Assembly: GCA_964548365.1 (NCBI GenBank)
Contig: CAZJRD010000086.1
Coordinates: 1-14,066 of the forward strand
Length of the DNA stretch: 14,066 bases
Direction of reading: 5' to 3'
From: B46-G9 sp964548365
Lineage (GTDB): Bacteria > Desulfobacterota > DSM-4660 > Desulfatiglandales > Desulfatiglandaceae
Shown here: in pieces, positions 1 to 8,300 of the stretch
Layout: each line of letters starts with the position of its first letter
Numbering within the stretch: position 1 is the first letter of the stretch
Position numbers and translations under genes: made by a program
Notes under the pieces: model-generated
Seen by the model: the letters and a program-made list of their open reading frames with translations, nothing else
Told to the model about the DNA's origin: nothing
Database searches by the model: none

Positions 1-40
1 TTACATGCGGCTTCGTCCTCTCAAATTTCTTCTTCGACAT
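1..40 (-). CDS. tuf: Elongation factor Tu, N-terminal fragment (cut by the window edge)
   Basis: EF-Tu is the GTPase that delivers aminoacyl-tRNA to the ribosome. Only the first 13 codons are present, reading MSKKKFERTKPHV, followed by one base of codon 14. This matches the near-universal start of EF-Tu (M-[SA]-K-x-K-F-x-R-[ST]-K-P-H-V-N) and not that of EF-G, which begins with a different basic stretch leading to GIMAHIDAG. A perfect Shine-Dalgarno AAGGAGG lies 6 nt upstream of the ATG. It follows rpsG after an 80-nt spacer with no visible terminator, so it is probably co-transcribed with rpsL and rpsG. The classical str operon has fusA between rpsG and tuf; here fusA is absent. The identification rests on 13 residues, but they are highly characteristic. 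Confidence 0.85.
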   Translation of the reverse strand, partial: MSKKKFERTKPHV

Positions 41-46
41 CTCTAA

Positions 47-53
47 CCTCCTT
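47..53 (-). promoter_or_regulatory. Shine-Dalgarno site of the left-hand tuf
   Basis: AAGGAGG on the minus strand, 6 nt before the ATG at 40. It is a full match to the anti-Shine-Dalgarno sequence, as expected for one of the most highly expressed proteins of the cell, and it fixes the tuf start. Confidence 0.85.
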
Positions 54-120
54 GGCGGCTTGCAGTTCAGCCTCACCCCTTACTTCTCTTCTTGTTCTTA
101 TTCTTGCTCCCCCGGCAGTC

Positions 121-591
121 TTACCAGCGATAATGGGCAAAGGCCTTATTCGCTTCGGCCATCCTGTGGGTATCTTCTCTCTTCTTAATGGCGGAACCCC
201 TCTTGTTTGCAGCGTCCATGAATTCTCCCGCAAGCTTCGCTGCCATGGTTTTTTCACTTCTCGCCTTTGCAAACGAAATAATCCATCGAAAACTAAGGGC
301 CTGGCTTCGGGATGGTCTCACCTCCGTCGGCACCTGGTACGTGGAACCGCCCACGCGCCTCGATTTCACCTCAACCCTTGGTTTTACATTCTCCACAGCC
401 TTTTTGAAAACAGACAAAGGCTCTTCCTTGGCTCGCTCCTCGATGATGTTGAATGCCCCGTAGAGAATAGATTCAGCAACACTCTTCTTGCCTTTTTTCA
501 TGAGATTATTGACGAACTTGGCCACAAGAAGGCTGTTGAACTTCGAATCAGGCATCATGTCGCGTCTCGCGATAACTCTTTTTCTAGGCAT
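121..591 (-). CDS. rpsG: Ribosomal protein S7
   Basis: S7 is a primary 16S rRNA-binding protein that nucleates assembly of the 30S head and lines the E site. The protein is 156 aa, the usual bacterial length, starting MPRKRVIARRD and ending AFAHYRW, both typical of S7. The conserved segment RRVGGSTYQVPTEVRP lies around residues 76-92. The open frame extends six codons upstream (MVWRIS), but the start is placed at the ATG ending at 591 because that gives the canonical N-terminus and a TGGAG ribosome binding site about 10 nt upstream. It lies 49 nt after rpsL and 80 nt before tuf. In E. coli S7 represses its operon by binding the rpsL-rpsG spacer; I could not recognise that structure here. Confidence 0.97.
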   Translation of the reverse strand: MPRKRVIARRDMMPDSKFNSLLVAKFVNNLMKKGKKSVAESILYGAFNIIEERAKEEPLSVFKKAVENVKPRVEVKSRRVGGSTYQVPTEVRPSRSQALSFRWIISFAKARSEKTMAAKLAGEFMDAANKRGSAIKKREDTHRMAEANKAFAHYRW

Positions 592-640
592 TGAAATTCT
601 CCAAACCACTAAATGAACACTTTTTCTCCATCATGCTCTC

Positions 641-1018
641 TTACAGACTCTTCGGGCGCTTTGCGCCGTACTTGGAACGTCCCCGTCTCCGGTCGTCCAC
701 TCCGGTGGTATCCATGGTCCCCCTGATGATATGGTACCTGACACCGGGAAGATCTTTCACTCGACCCCCTCGGATAAGCACCACAGAGTGTTCCTGGAGG
801 TTATGGCCCATACCGGGGATATAGGACGTTACTTCAATTCCATTGGTCAACCGGACCCTCGCCACTTTCCGCAATGCTGAATTCGGTTTTTTCGGGGTTG
901 AGGTATACACCCTGACACACACGCCCCTTTTTTGCGGAGCCCCCTGCAGTGCAGGGGTCTTCACTTTTTTCTTTGCCTTTAAGCGACCTTTCCTCACGAG
1001 CTGATTAATGGTCGGCAT
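641..1018 (-). CDS. rpsL: Ribosomal protein S12
   Basis: S12 sits at the 30S decoding centre and controls translational accuracy. The protein is 125 aa and starts MPTINQLVRKGR. The TPKKPNSALRKVARV segment (around residues 41-55) and the GHNLQEHSVVLIRGGRVKDL segment contain the positions where streptomycin-resistance mutations arise. The lysines there are of the wild-type, drug-sensitive form, and the Asp of KDLPGVRYH that is methylthiolated in many bacteria is present. The usual Glu in the PGEGHNLQ loop is Met here (PGMGHNLQ), a position that varies among bacteria. A GAGGAG site precedes the ATG. It is the first gene after the promoter at 1104-1132, so it probably begins the str transcript. 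Confidence 0.98.
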   Translation of the reverse strand: MPTINQLVRKGRLKAKKKVKTPALQGAPQKRGVCVRVYTSTPKKPNSALRKVARVRLTNGIEVTSYIPGMGHNLQEHSVVLIRGGRVKDLPGVRYHIIRGTMDTTGVDDRRRGRSKYGAKRPKSL

Positions 1019-1074
1019 GCATTCTTCTCCTCATCTGTTACTTCTGAAACCCGGATTTTTTCGGCCTTGCTGCA

Positions 1075-1085
1075 CGGAAATTCCG
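1075..1085. promoter_or_regulatory. Small palindrome in the rpsL leader
   Basis: CGGAAATTCCG is an 11-bp perfect palindrome, overlapped by a second palindrome TTCCGGAA at 1081-1088. It falls about 12-22 nt downstream of the inferred rpsL transcription start. It could be an operator or part of a leader RNA fold; the sequence alone does not say which. Confidence 0.35.
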
Positions 1086-1103
1086 GAAACGCAAAAATTC
1101 TTT

Positions 1104-1132
1104 TTTTTATTTCCTTTTTAAGGTTTTGTCAA
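1104..1132 (-). promoter_or_regulatory. Sigma70-type promoter for rpsL-rpsG-tuf
   Basis: On the minus strand a perfect -35 hexamer TTGACA (1127-1132) is followed by a 17-nt spacer and the -10 hexamer TAAAAA (1104-1109; four of six consensus bases). A transcript would start near 1097, giving a leader of about 80 nt before the rpsL ATG. An AT-rich stretch around 1150-1168 upstream of the -35 could act as an UP element. This lets the str genes be expressed independently of rpoBC. Read-through from rpoC is also likely, because no terminator is visible in the spacer. Confidence 0.75.
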
Positions 1133-1176
1133 GCAATTTCCCACTTCAGCCAAAAAATATTATCTTTCTTAGCATC

Positions 1177-1218
1177 CTGATTTCTGAGTTACGACTGCTC
1201 AGGACTGAGAAGTCCTAT
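1177..1218. repeat. Degenerate 7-bp-periodic repeat after rpoC
   Basis: Read on the plus strand in 7-bp units: CTGATTT, CTGAGTT, ACGACTG, CTCAGGA, CTGAGAA, GTCCTAT. The period is only partly conserved. The stretch begins four nucleotides after the rpoC stop. On the transcribed strand it can form small hairpins (GGACT/AGTCC at 1202-1215 and TCCTGA/TCAGGA). It resembles the cleaner heptad array in the rpoB-rpoC spacer and may share an origin. Confidence 0.45.
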
Positions 1219-1221
1219 TCG

Positions 1222-4200
1222 TTATTCCGCCACTCCAACGGCCAGGTCTCTGTATTCCTTAACACCCGTCCCGGCAGGTACCAGACGACCCATGATGACA
1301 TTTTCCTTCAGGCCCCGGAGATGGTCTATTTTTCCGGCCACACTGGCGTCCGACAAAACCTTAGTTGTCTCCTGAAATGAAGCTGCAGAGATAAAGCTGT
1401 CCGTGCTCAGTGATGCCTTGGTAATTCCCAGTAATAAGGGTTCCGCCGTTGCCGGCATTCCCCCCTGTGCCGCGAGCTGCTGATTTTCTTCCTCAAAACG
1501 CCATTTCTCCACATGCTCTCCCAGCAGGAAAGGAGAATCACCAACCCCGGTAACCCGTACCTGCTGCAACATCTGCCGTACGATGACTTCGATATGTTTG
1601 TCGTTGATCCTGACGCCTTGCAACCGGTAGACTTCCTGGACCTCATCTACCAGGTATCTCGCAAGCTCTTTTACTCCCCGTATTCGCAAAATATCATGGG
1701 GGTTCACGGATCCATCCATCAGCGCCTCCCCTGCTCGCACGTAATCCCCTTCGAGCACACTGACGTGCTTGCCTTTACTGATGAAATAATCCACCGGATC
1801 ACCCACATCGGGGGTAATGGTCATCTTTCTTTTGCCCTTTGTATATTTCCCGAAAGAGACAATCCCGTCAATTTCGCTGATCATTGCTGTCTCCTTTGGT
1901 TTTCTCACTTCAAACAGCTCTGCAACGCGGGGAAGACCTCCGGTAATGTCCTTGGTCTTGGTGGTTTCTCGAGGAATTTTTGCCAGGATGGTCCCCTGGC
2001 CCACTTCCTCAGCCTCGTTCACCATAATAATCGCCCCCACCGGAAGATGGTATCGTGCTTTCGCGCGGCTGCTTCCCGGAATGGGAGCTGTCTTTCCGTT
2101 CTCATCCTTTATGGAAACCCGTGGCCGGACATCCGCTTCACGGGATTCCACGATAACCCTGCTTATTTTCCCCGTGACCTTATCCCTCTTTTCCTGCATT
2201 GTCCGTTCTTCAACAATATCGCCGAATTTTACAACACCACCAACCTCCGTCAGGATTGGAATGGTGAAGGGGTCCCATTCGGCAAGGACCGCTTCTCTCT
2301 TGATTTTCTGCCCATTCTTCACCTTGAGGGTAGCACCGTAAATAATGGGATAGCGCTCAATCTCACGCCCTCCCTTGCCCAACACCGCCATCTCGCCATT
2401 GCGGTTCATGGCAATAGGGAAGCCCTCGGTATTCTGAACGGTCTTGAGGTTCATGAACTTGATCTTCCCATCATTCCTGGCTTGAATGGTTGTCTGTTCC
2501 ACGCGCTTGCTGGCGGTCCCACCGATATGGAAGGTCCTCATCGTAAGCTGGGTTCCCGGCTCCCCAATGGATTGCGCGGCAATGATCCCAATGGCCTCAC
2601 CGATATTGACTTCATGGCCGTGGGCCAGGTCACGACCATAGCACTTCTTACAGACGCCATGCCTGGCTTCGCAGGTGAGAGCAGAACGAATCTTGACCCG
2701 TTCCAGCCCGGCCTGTTCAATCTTTTCAACCTTTGTCTCGTCAATCTCTTCATTTGCCTTCACAAGTACGTCGCCGGTGATGGGATCATACACATCCTGC
2801 AGTGCAACACGTCCCAGGATCCTTTCCCCGACGTGCTGAATTATCTCCCCGCCTTCTGTAAGGGCATCCACCCAGATACCATCAATAGTACCGCAATCTT
2901 CTTCGGTAATGATGGCATCCTGCGAAACATCAACCAGCCTCCGGGTCAGATAACCCGAATTTGCGGTCTTCAGTGCCGTATCCGCCAGTCCCTTTCTGGC
3001 ACCGTGGGTAGAAATAAAGTACTGGAGAACCGTTAACCCCTCTCTGAAATTGGAGGTGATCGGGGTCTCGATAATCTCGCCCGATGGCTTGGCCATCAAT
3101 CCCCGCATTCCCGCCAGCTGTCTCATCTGGTCCTTGCTTCCCCTGGAGCCCGAATCCGACATCATATAGATAGGATTGAAACTGGGAACCTTTTTTTTCT
3201 TCTTTCCCGGCCCCTTGATCACTTCAACGGCCATTTCCTTCATCATCTCGCCGGCAACATCTTCGGTTGACTGGGCCCAGATGTCTACAACCTTGTTATA
3301 CTTTTCCCCATCCGTAATGAGACCACTCTTATATTGGTCATCAATCTTCTTCACTTCCTTTTCAGCCCGTGTGAGAATATCCTGTTTCTTGGAAGGTACC
3401 ACCATATCTTTCATGGAAATAGAGATACCGGAAAGAGTGGCATACTTATATCCCACATCCTTGAGACGGTCAGCGAGAATGACCGTCGATTTAATCCCCG
3501 CATGACGATATGATTCATTGATGAGGCCTCTCAGTTCCTTCTTGGTCATGGCCTTGTTGATTAGCGCGAAAGGAACCGTTTTGGGCAATGCCTCGTAGAG
3601 GAGGACTCTTCCCGTGGTCGTGTCCGCAATCGCTCCATCTATCCTGACCTTGATGGCCGCATGGAGGGCCAGTTCCTCGGCATCGTAGGCAATTCTCACC
3701 TCGTCAATGCCGGAAAAAAGCCTTCCCTCGCCCTTTGAAAATGGTCTTTCCCGGGTCATATAGTAAATACCCAGAACAATATCCTGGCTGGGGACAATGA
3801 TAGGCTCCCCGTGTGCCGGCGAAAGGATATTGTTGGTTGACATCATCAAGACTCGGGCCTCGATCTGTGCCTCAATAGAGAGCGGCACGTGTACCGCCAT
3901 CTGGTCACCGTCAAAGTCCGCATTAAACGCGGTACAAACCAGGGGGTGCAGCTGAATGGCTTTTCCCTCAATAAGGATAGGTTCAAAGGCCTGGATGCCC
4001 AGTCTGTGCAGTGTCGGCGCCCTGTTCAGCAGGATGCAGTACTCCTTGACCACTTCATCAAGAGCGTCCCAAACCTCAGCCGTTTCCCGCTCCACCATTT
4101 TTTTCGCGCTCTTTATCGTGGTAACCAGACCCTTCTCGTCCAGTTTGTTATAAACAAACGGCTTAAACAGCTCCAGGGCCATCTTCTTGGGAAGGCCACA

Positions 4201-5295
4201 TTGGTGCAATCGAAGATCAGGGCCTACCGTTATGACCGACCGTCCGGAGTAATCCACCCGTTTTCCCAGAAGGTTCTGGCGAAATCGGCCCTGCTTTCCC
4301 TTCAACATGTCACTCAGAGACTTGAACGGCCGTTTGTTCGCGCCGGTCACCACTTTGCCCCGCCTGCCGTTATCGAACAGGACATCAACGGCCTCCTGGA
4401 GCATCCTCTTCTCGTTGCGCACGATGATATCAGGGGCATTCAGTTCCAGGAGTCGTTTGAGTCTGTTATTGCGATTTATCACCCTGCGGTAGAGATCATT
4501 CAGATCAGAGGTAGCAAAACGTCCGCCGTCCAGAGGAACAAGGGGCCGCAGTTCGGGAGGAAGCACGGGGATCACATCAAGGATGGTCCATTCCGGCTTG
4601 TTTTTGGATTCATTGAAGGCATCAATGACCTTGAGACGTTTTGTGAGTTTTTTCCGCTTTGCCTCTGACTTGGTATTGATCATTTCAGCCCTGAGGGTCG
4701 CTGACAATTCTTCCAGGTCTAGTTCGCCAAGCATCCGCTTGATCGCTTCCGCGCCGATTCCCGCCTCAAAACGGTCTCCGTATTCTTCCTTGGCCCGATA
4801 CAGCTGTTCGTCAGTAAGGAGGTTGCCCTTGACCAAGGGCGTATCCTTGGGATCCATCACAATATAATTCTCAAAATAGAGGACACGTTCCAGATCCTTC
4901 AAAGTCAGGTCCAGGAGATTCCCCACTTTGGAAGGAAGGCACTTCAGGAACCAGATATGAGCAACCGGGGTAGCCAGCTCAATATGACCCATTCTTTCAC
5001 GGCGAACCTTCGACTGAATCACTTCCACACCGCATTTTTCACAGACGATTCCGCGGTGTTTCATCCGTTTGTATTTACCACAATTGCATTCATAGTCCTT
5101 GATCGGCCCAAAGATCTTTGAACAGAAAAGGCCGTCTCTTTCCGGCTTGAATGTCCTGTAATTGATGGTCTCAGGTTTTTTTACTTCTCCATACGACCAT
5201 TCCCTGATCTTTTCCGGCGAAGCCAGTGATATCCTGACCGCATTAAAGCTCGACGGGTCCTTCGGCTTGGTAAAGAAATTATATAATTCTTCCAA
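1222..5295 (-). CDS. rpoC: DNA-directed RNA polymerase subunit beta'
   Basis: Beta' forms one half of the polymerase active-site cleft. The protein is 1357 aa. The N-terminal zinc ligands C70, C72, C85 and C88 are present. The catalytic NADFDGD at residues 458-464 carries the three aspartates that bind the active-site magnesium. The trigger-loop region includes GMRGLMAKPSG and ITSNFREGLTVLQYF, and the second zinc site (CEARHGVCKKC, with an upstream Cys in EEDCGT) is intact. The C-terminus is typical (FISAASFQETTKVL, then GLKENVIMGRLVPAGTG). The start is TTG: no in-frame ATG lies nearby, an upstream TAA closes the frame, and AAAGGAG sits 7 nt before it. A lysine-rich patch (KGPGKKKKKVP) precedes SFNPIYMM. 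It follows rpoB by 84 nt. Confidence 0.98.
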   Translation of the reverse strand: MEELYNFFTKPKDPSSFNAVRISLASPEKIREWSYGEVKKPETINYRTFKPERDGLFCSKIFGPIKDYECNCGKYKRMKHRGIVCEKCGVEVIQSKVRRERMGHIELATPVAHIWFLKCLPSKVGNLLDLTLKDLERVLYFENYIVMDPKDTPLVKGNLLTDEQLYRAKEEYGDRFEAGIGAEAIKRMLGELDLEELSATLRAEMINTKSEAKRKKLTKRLKVIDAFNESKNKPEWTILDVIPVLPPELRPLVPLDGGRFATSDLNDLYRRVINRNNRLKRLLELNAPDIIVRNEKRMLQEAVDVLFDNGRRGKVVTGANKRPFKSLSDMLKGKQGRFRQNLLGKRVDYSGRSVITVGPDLRLHQCGLPKKMALELFKPFVYNKLDEKGLVTTIKSAKKMVERETAEVWDALDEVVKEYCILLNRAPTLHRLGIQAFEPILIEGKAIQLHPLVCTAFNADFDGDQMAVHVPLSIEAQIEARVLMMSTNNILSPAHGEPIIVPSQDIVLGIYYMTRERPFSKGEGRLFSGIDEVRIAYDAEELALHAAIKVRIDGAIADTTTGRVLLYEALPKTVPFALINKAMTKKELRGLINESYRHAGIKSTVILADRLKDVGYKYATLSGISISMKDMVVPSKKQDILTRAEKEVKKIDDQYKSGLITDGEKYNKVVDIWAQSTEDVAGEMMKEMAVEVIKGPGKKKKKVPSFNPIYMMSDSGSRGSKDQMRQLAGMRGLMAKPSGEIIETPITSNFREGLTVLQYFISTHGARKGLADTALKTANSGYLTRRLVDVSQDAIITEEDCGTIDGIWVDALTEGGEIIQHVGERILGRVALQDVYDPITGDVLVKANEEIDETKVEKIEQAGLERVKIRSALTCEARHGVCKKCYGRDLAHGHEVNIGEAIGIIAAQSIGEPGTQLTMRTFHIGGTASKRVEQTTIQARNDGKIKFMNLKTVQNTEGFPIAMNRNGEMAVLGKGGREIERYPIIYGATLKVKNGQKIKREAVLAEWDPFTIPILTEVGGVVKFGDIVEERTMQEKRDKVTGKISRVIVESREADVRPRVSIKDENGKTAPIPGSSRAKARYHLPVGAIIMVNEAEEVGQGTILAKIPRETTKTKDITGGLPRVAELFEVRKPKETAMISEIDGIVSFGKYTKGKRKMTITPDVGDPVDYFISKGKHVSVLEGDYVRAGEALMDGSVNPHDILRIRGVKELARYLVDEVQEVYRLQGVRINDKHIEVIVRQMLQQVRVTGVGDSPFLLGEHVEKWRFEEENQQLAAQGGMPATAEPLLLGITKASLSTDSFISAASFQETTKVLSDASVAGKIDHLRGLKENVIMGRLVPAGTGVKEYRDLAVGVAE

Positions 5296-5302
5296 TGCCT
5301 TT

Positions 5303-5309
5303 CTCCTTT
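5303..5309 (-). promoter_or_regulatory. Shine-Dalgarno site that fixes the TTG start of rpoC
   Basis: AAAGGAG on the minus strand, 7 nt before the TTG at 5295. A TAA lies just upstream in the same reading register, so TTG is the best-supported initiation codon. Confidence 0.75.
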
Positions 5310-5348
5310 ATTTTCGCATAAACATTCACAGTTTTTTTATCTTCAGTG

Positions 5349-5376
5349 CCGACTGACGACTCTTGACTCACGACTC
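5349..5376. repeat. Four-unit heptad repeat between rpoB and rpoC
   Basis: Four tandem 7-bp units on the plus strand: CCGACTG, ACGACTC, TTGACTC, ACGACTC (on the transcribed strand GAGTCGT, GAGTCAA, GAGTCGT, CAGTCGG). The array begins 3 nt beyond the rpoB stop codon and lies wholly in the spacer. Short heptanucleotide arrays of this kind are known as interspersed repeats in some bacteria, for example the STRR repeats of filamentous cyanobacteria. No function is evident. Confidence 0.7.
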
Positions 5377-5379
5377 GTA

Positions 5380-8300
5380 TCAGGCCTGAGTGTCTTCAAA
5401 CAGTTCAATCTCAAGGCCAAGGCTCTGTAGTTCTTTCATGAGTACCTTGAAAGATTCCGGCAAACCGGCTTCCAGGATATTATTCCCTTTTACGATCCTC
5501 TCGTACATACGGGTCCTTCCCGCCACGTCATCTGATTTGACGGTGAGGAATTCCTGGAGGGCATATGCCGCGCCGTATGCCTCCATGGCCCAGACCTCCA
5601 TCTCTCCCAACCGCTGGCCGCCAAATTGTGCCTTTCCGCCGAGCGGCTGCTGCGTAACCAGTGAATAGGGACCTATAGATCGCGCGTGCAGCTTGTCGTC
5701 AACCAGGTGATGGAGTTTCATCACATACATGATTCCTACGGTTACCTCCTGGTCGAATGGCTCACCCGATCGGCCGTCATACAGGGTGGCCTGTCCCGTG
5801 AGGGGCAGCCCGGCCTGCTGGAGTGATTCCTTGATTTCTTCTTCCTCGGCCCCGTCAAAAACCGGAGTCGCCATGGGGATGCCATCACGCAGGAGGTTAG
5901 CCTGTTCCACAAGCCCCTCTTCGGTGGCATCCTTCACAAAGAGGTTGTATTCCTCCTTCGGAAGGAATTCCTTGAATTTTTTCCTGAGTACTTTTGTGTC
6001 CCCGATCTTGTCCACCATTTCGCCAATCTGACAGCCCAATTCTTTGGCAGCCCAACCGAGATGTGTTTCGAGGACCTGTCCCACATTCATCCTCGATGGC
6101 ACGCCAAGCGGGTTCAGAACAATATCCACCGGGGTGCCGTCCTTGAAATAAGGCATGTCTTCGACGGGCAAGATCCTCGACAGAACACCCTTGTTTCCAT
6201 GGCGTCCCGCCATCTTATCCCCCACAGACAGCTTCCGTTTTACCGCCACATAAACCTTGACCATCTTGATGACACCCGGAGCCAGTTCATCCCCCAGGCT
6301 CAACCGTTCGATTTTCTCCTCAAAGAGCTCCTGGATCCGTTCAACCTTGTCGTTGTACTTCTCCACTATGGCCTCCACCTCTTCAATGATATCCATAGAG
6401 GCCTTTAAATCCGCATTACTCCACGCGGCTAAGGGTATCTTATCCACAGCACTATCCGTGAGGACCTTGTTCGGGTGGTGAAGAGATTTTCCTGTTGACG
6501 TATCACGCAGCTCCGTCTTCAACTTGAGACCCACCAGAAGGCTTTTCAGTTTCTCCCGGGCAGTCCTCCCGACCACCTCGATTTCATCCGATTTGTCCTT
6601 CTCAAGTCTGGCGAGTTCCGCCGTTTCAATAGCGAGACTCCTGGAGTCCTTTTCGACCCCTTTTCTCGCGAAGACCTTTGCGTCTATGACGATTCCTTCA
6701 ACACCGGGAGGGACCCGCAAAGAAGTATCTTTGACGTCTCCCGCCTTATCCCCGAAAATAGCCCTCAGGAGTTTCTCTTCAGGGGACAGCTGTGTCTCAC
6801 CCTTTGGGGTAATCTTCCCCACAAGGATGTCACCCGGTTCCACCTCGGCGCCGATATTGATAATCCCGGCGTCATCCAGGTTTTGCAAGGCATCTTCCCC
6901 CACATTCGGAATATCCCTGGTGATCTCTTCTTTCCCCAGTTTTGTGTCCCTGGACACCACCTCAAATTCTTCTATGTGTATGGAGGTATAAATATCCTCT
7001 TTCACCACCCGTTCACTGATAAGGATTGAATCTTCAAAGTTATATCCACCCCAGGACATGAAGGCCACCATCACATTCTGACCGAGCGCAAGTTCACCAA
7101 GCTCTGTGGCAGGACCGTCGGCGATGATCTGCCCCTTGCGTACGCTTTCCCCGACTTTTACGATGGGTTTCTGGTTGTAACAGGTGTTTTGATTTGACCT
7201 CTTGTATTTGACCAGCTTGTAAATCTCTACTTCAGGCTCGTCTTTTCCTTCGCCTGTTGAACTGATGACGATGCGGGAGGCATCCACATCTTCGACGATT
7301 CCATCCCTCCGTGCAACGACCGAAACACCCGAATCCCTGGCCACTACCTGCTCGATCCCCGTGCCGACGAGGGGAGCTTTCGCTCGCAACAGAGGGACGG
7401 CCTGCCGCTGCATATTCGACCCCATCAACGCCCGGTTCGCGTCATCATGCTCCAGAAACGGGACGAGTGATGACGATACGCTGACCAGCTGATCCGGCGA
7501 CACATCCATATACTTCACTTCCGCCACCGGGATCTTTGCCGCCTCACCCATGATCCTGACCGCAGCTTCCTCATTCAGGAACTGCCCTTTTTCGTCCAGA
7601 GGGGCATTGGCCTGGGCAATAGGATCGTCTTTTTCATCAAGCGCCGACAAATACTCAATTTCTCTTGTTGCCCGGGCATCTTCAACATGCCGGTACGGCG
7701 TTTCTATGAAACCAAACTCATTGACCCTGGCATAGGTGCTCAGGGAAACAATAAGACCGATATTGGGTCCCTCCGGAGTCTCAATGGGACAAATCCTGCC
7801 ATAATGGGTGGGGTGGACATCCCGGACCTCAAAACCTGCCCGTTCCCGTGTCAGTCCTCCGGGGCCCAGTGCGCTCAAACGTCTTTTGTGGGTCACTTCG
7901 GAAAGGGGATTTGTCTGATCCATGAACTGGGACAACTGGCTTGTCCCGAAAAACTCCTTCACAACCGCAGAAACCGGTTTGGAATTAATGAGATCGTGCG
8001 GCATCAACGTTTCAACTTCCTGGAGGCTCATGCGTTCCTTTATGGCACGCTCCATCCTCACCAGGCCGATTCTGTATTGATTTTCGAGAAGCTCTCCAAC
8101 CCCCCGAACACGGCGGTTGCCCAGGTTATCGATATCGTCAACCACGGCTTCCGTATTCTTGAGCCGAATCAGTTCCTTCACGGTCTCAAGGATATCCTCT
8201 TTCCGCAAGGTCCTCTGCTCAAGGGAGACATCCTGGCCGAGACGATAGTTCACCTTCAGTCTCCCCACCTTTGAGAGGTCATAGGTATTCATGTTAAAAA

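Noticed and set aside
516..1018. Drug-resistance changes in S12 or RpoB
   Set aside because: The key lysines of S12 and the Asp, His and Ser of the RpoB rifampicin region are in the sensitive form.
1150..1215. Possible intrinsic terminator after rpoC
   Set aside because: The T-run on the transcribed strand (plus-strand A-run near 1151-1157) is about 15 nt from the nearest stem, and the stem is short with a long loop.
1513..3036. A 507-codon open frame on the plus strand, antisense to rpoC
   Set aside because: It lies wholly inside the well-supported rpoC gene, resembles no known family, and is the product of codon bias in the opposite strand.
5349..5376. CRISPR array
   Set aside because: The units are 7 bp with no spacers, and no cas gene is present; these are simple tandem heptads.
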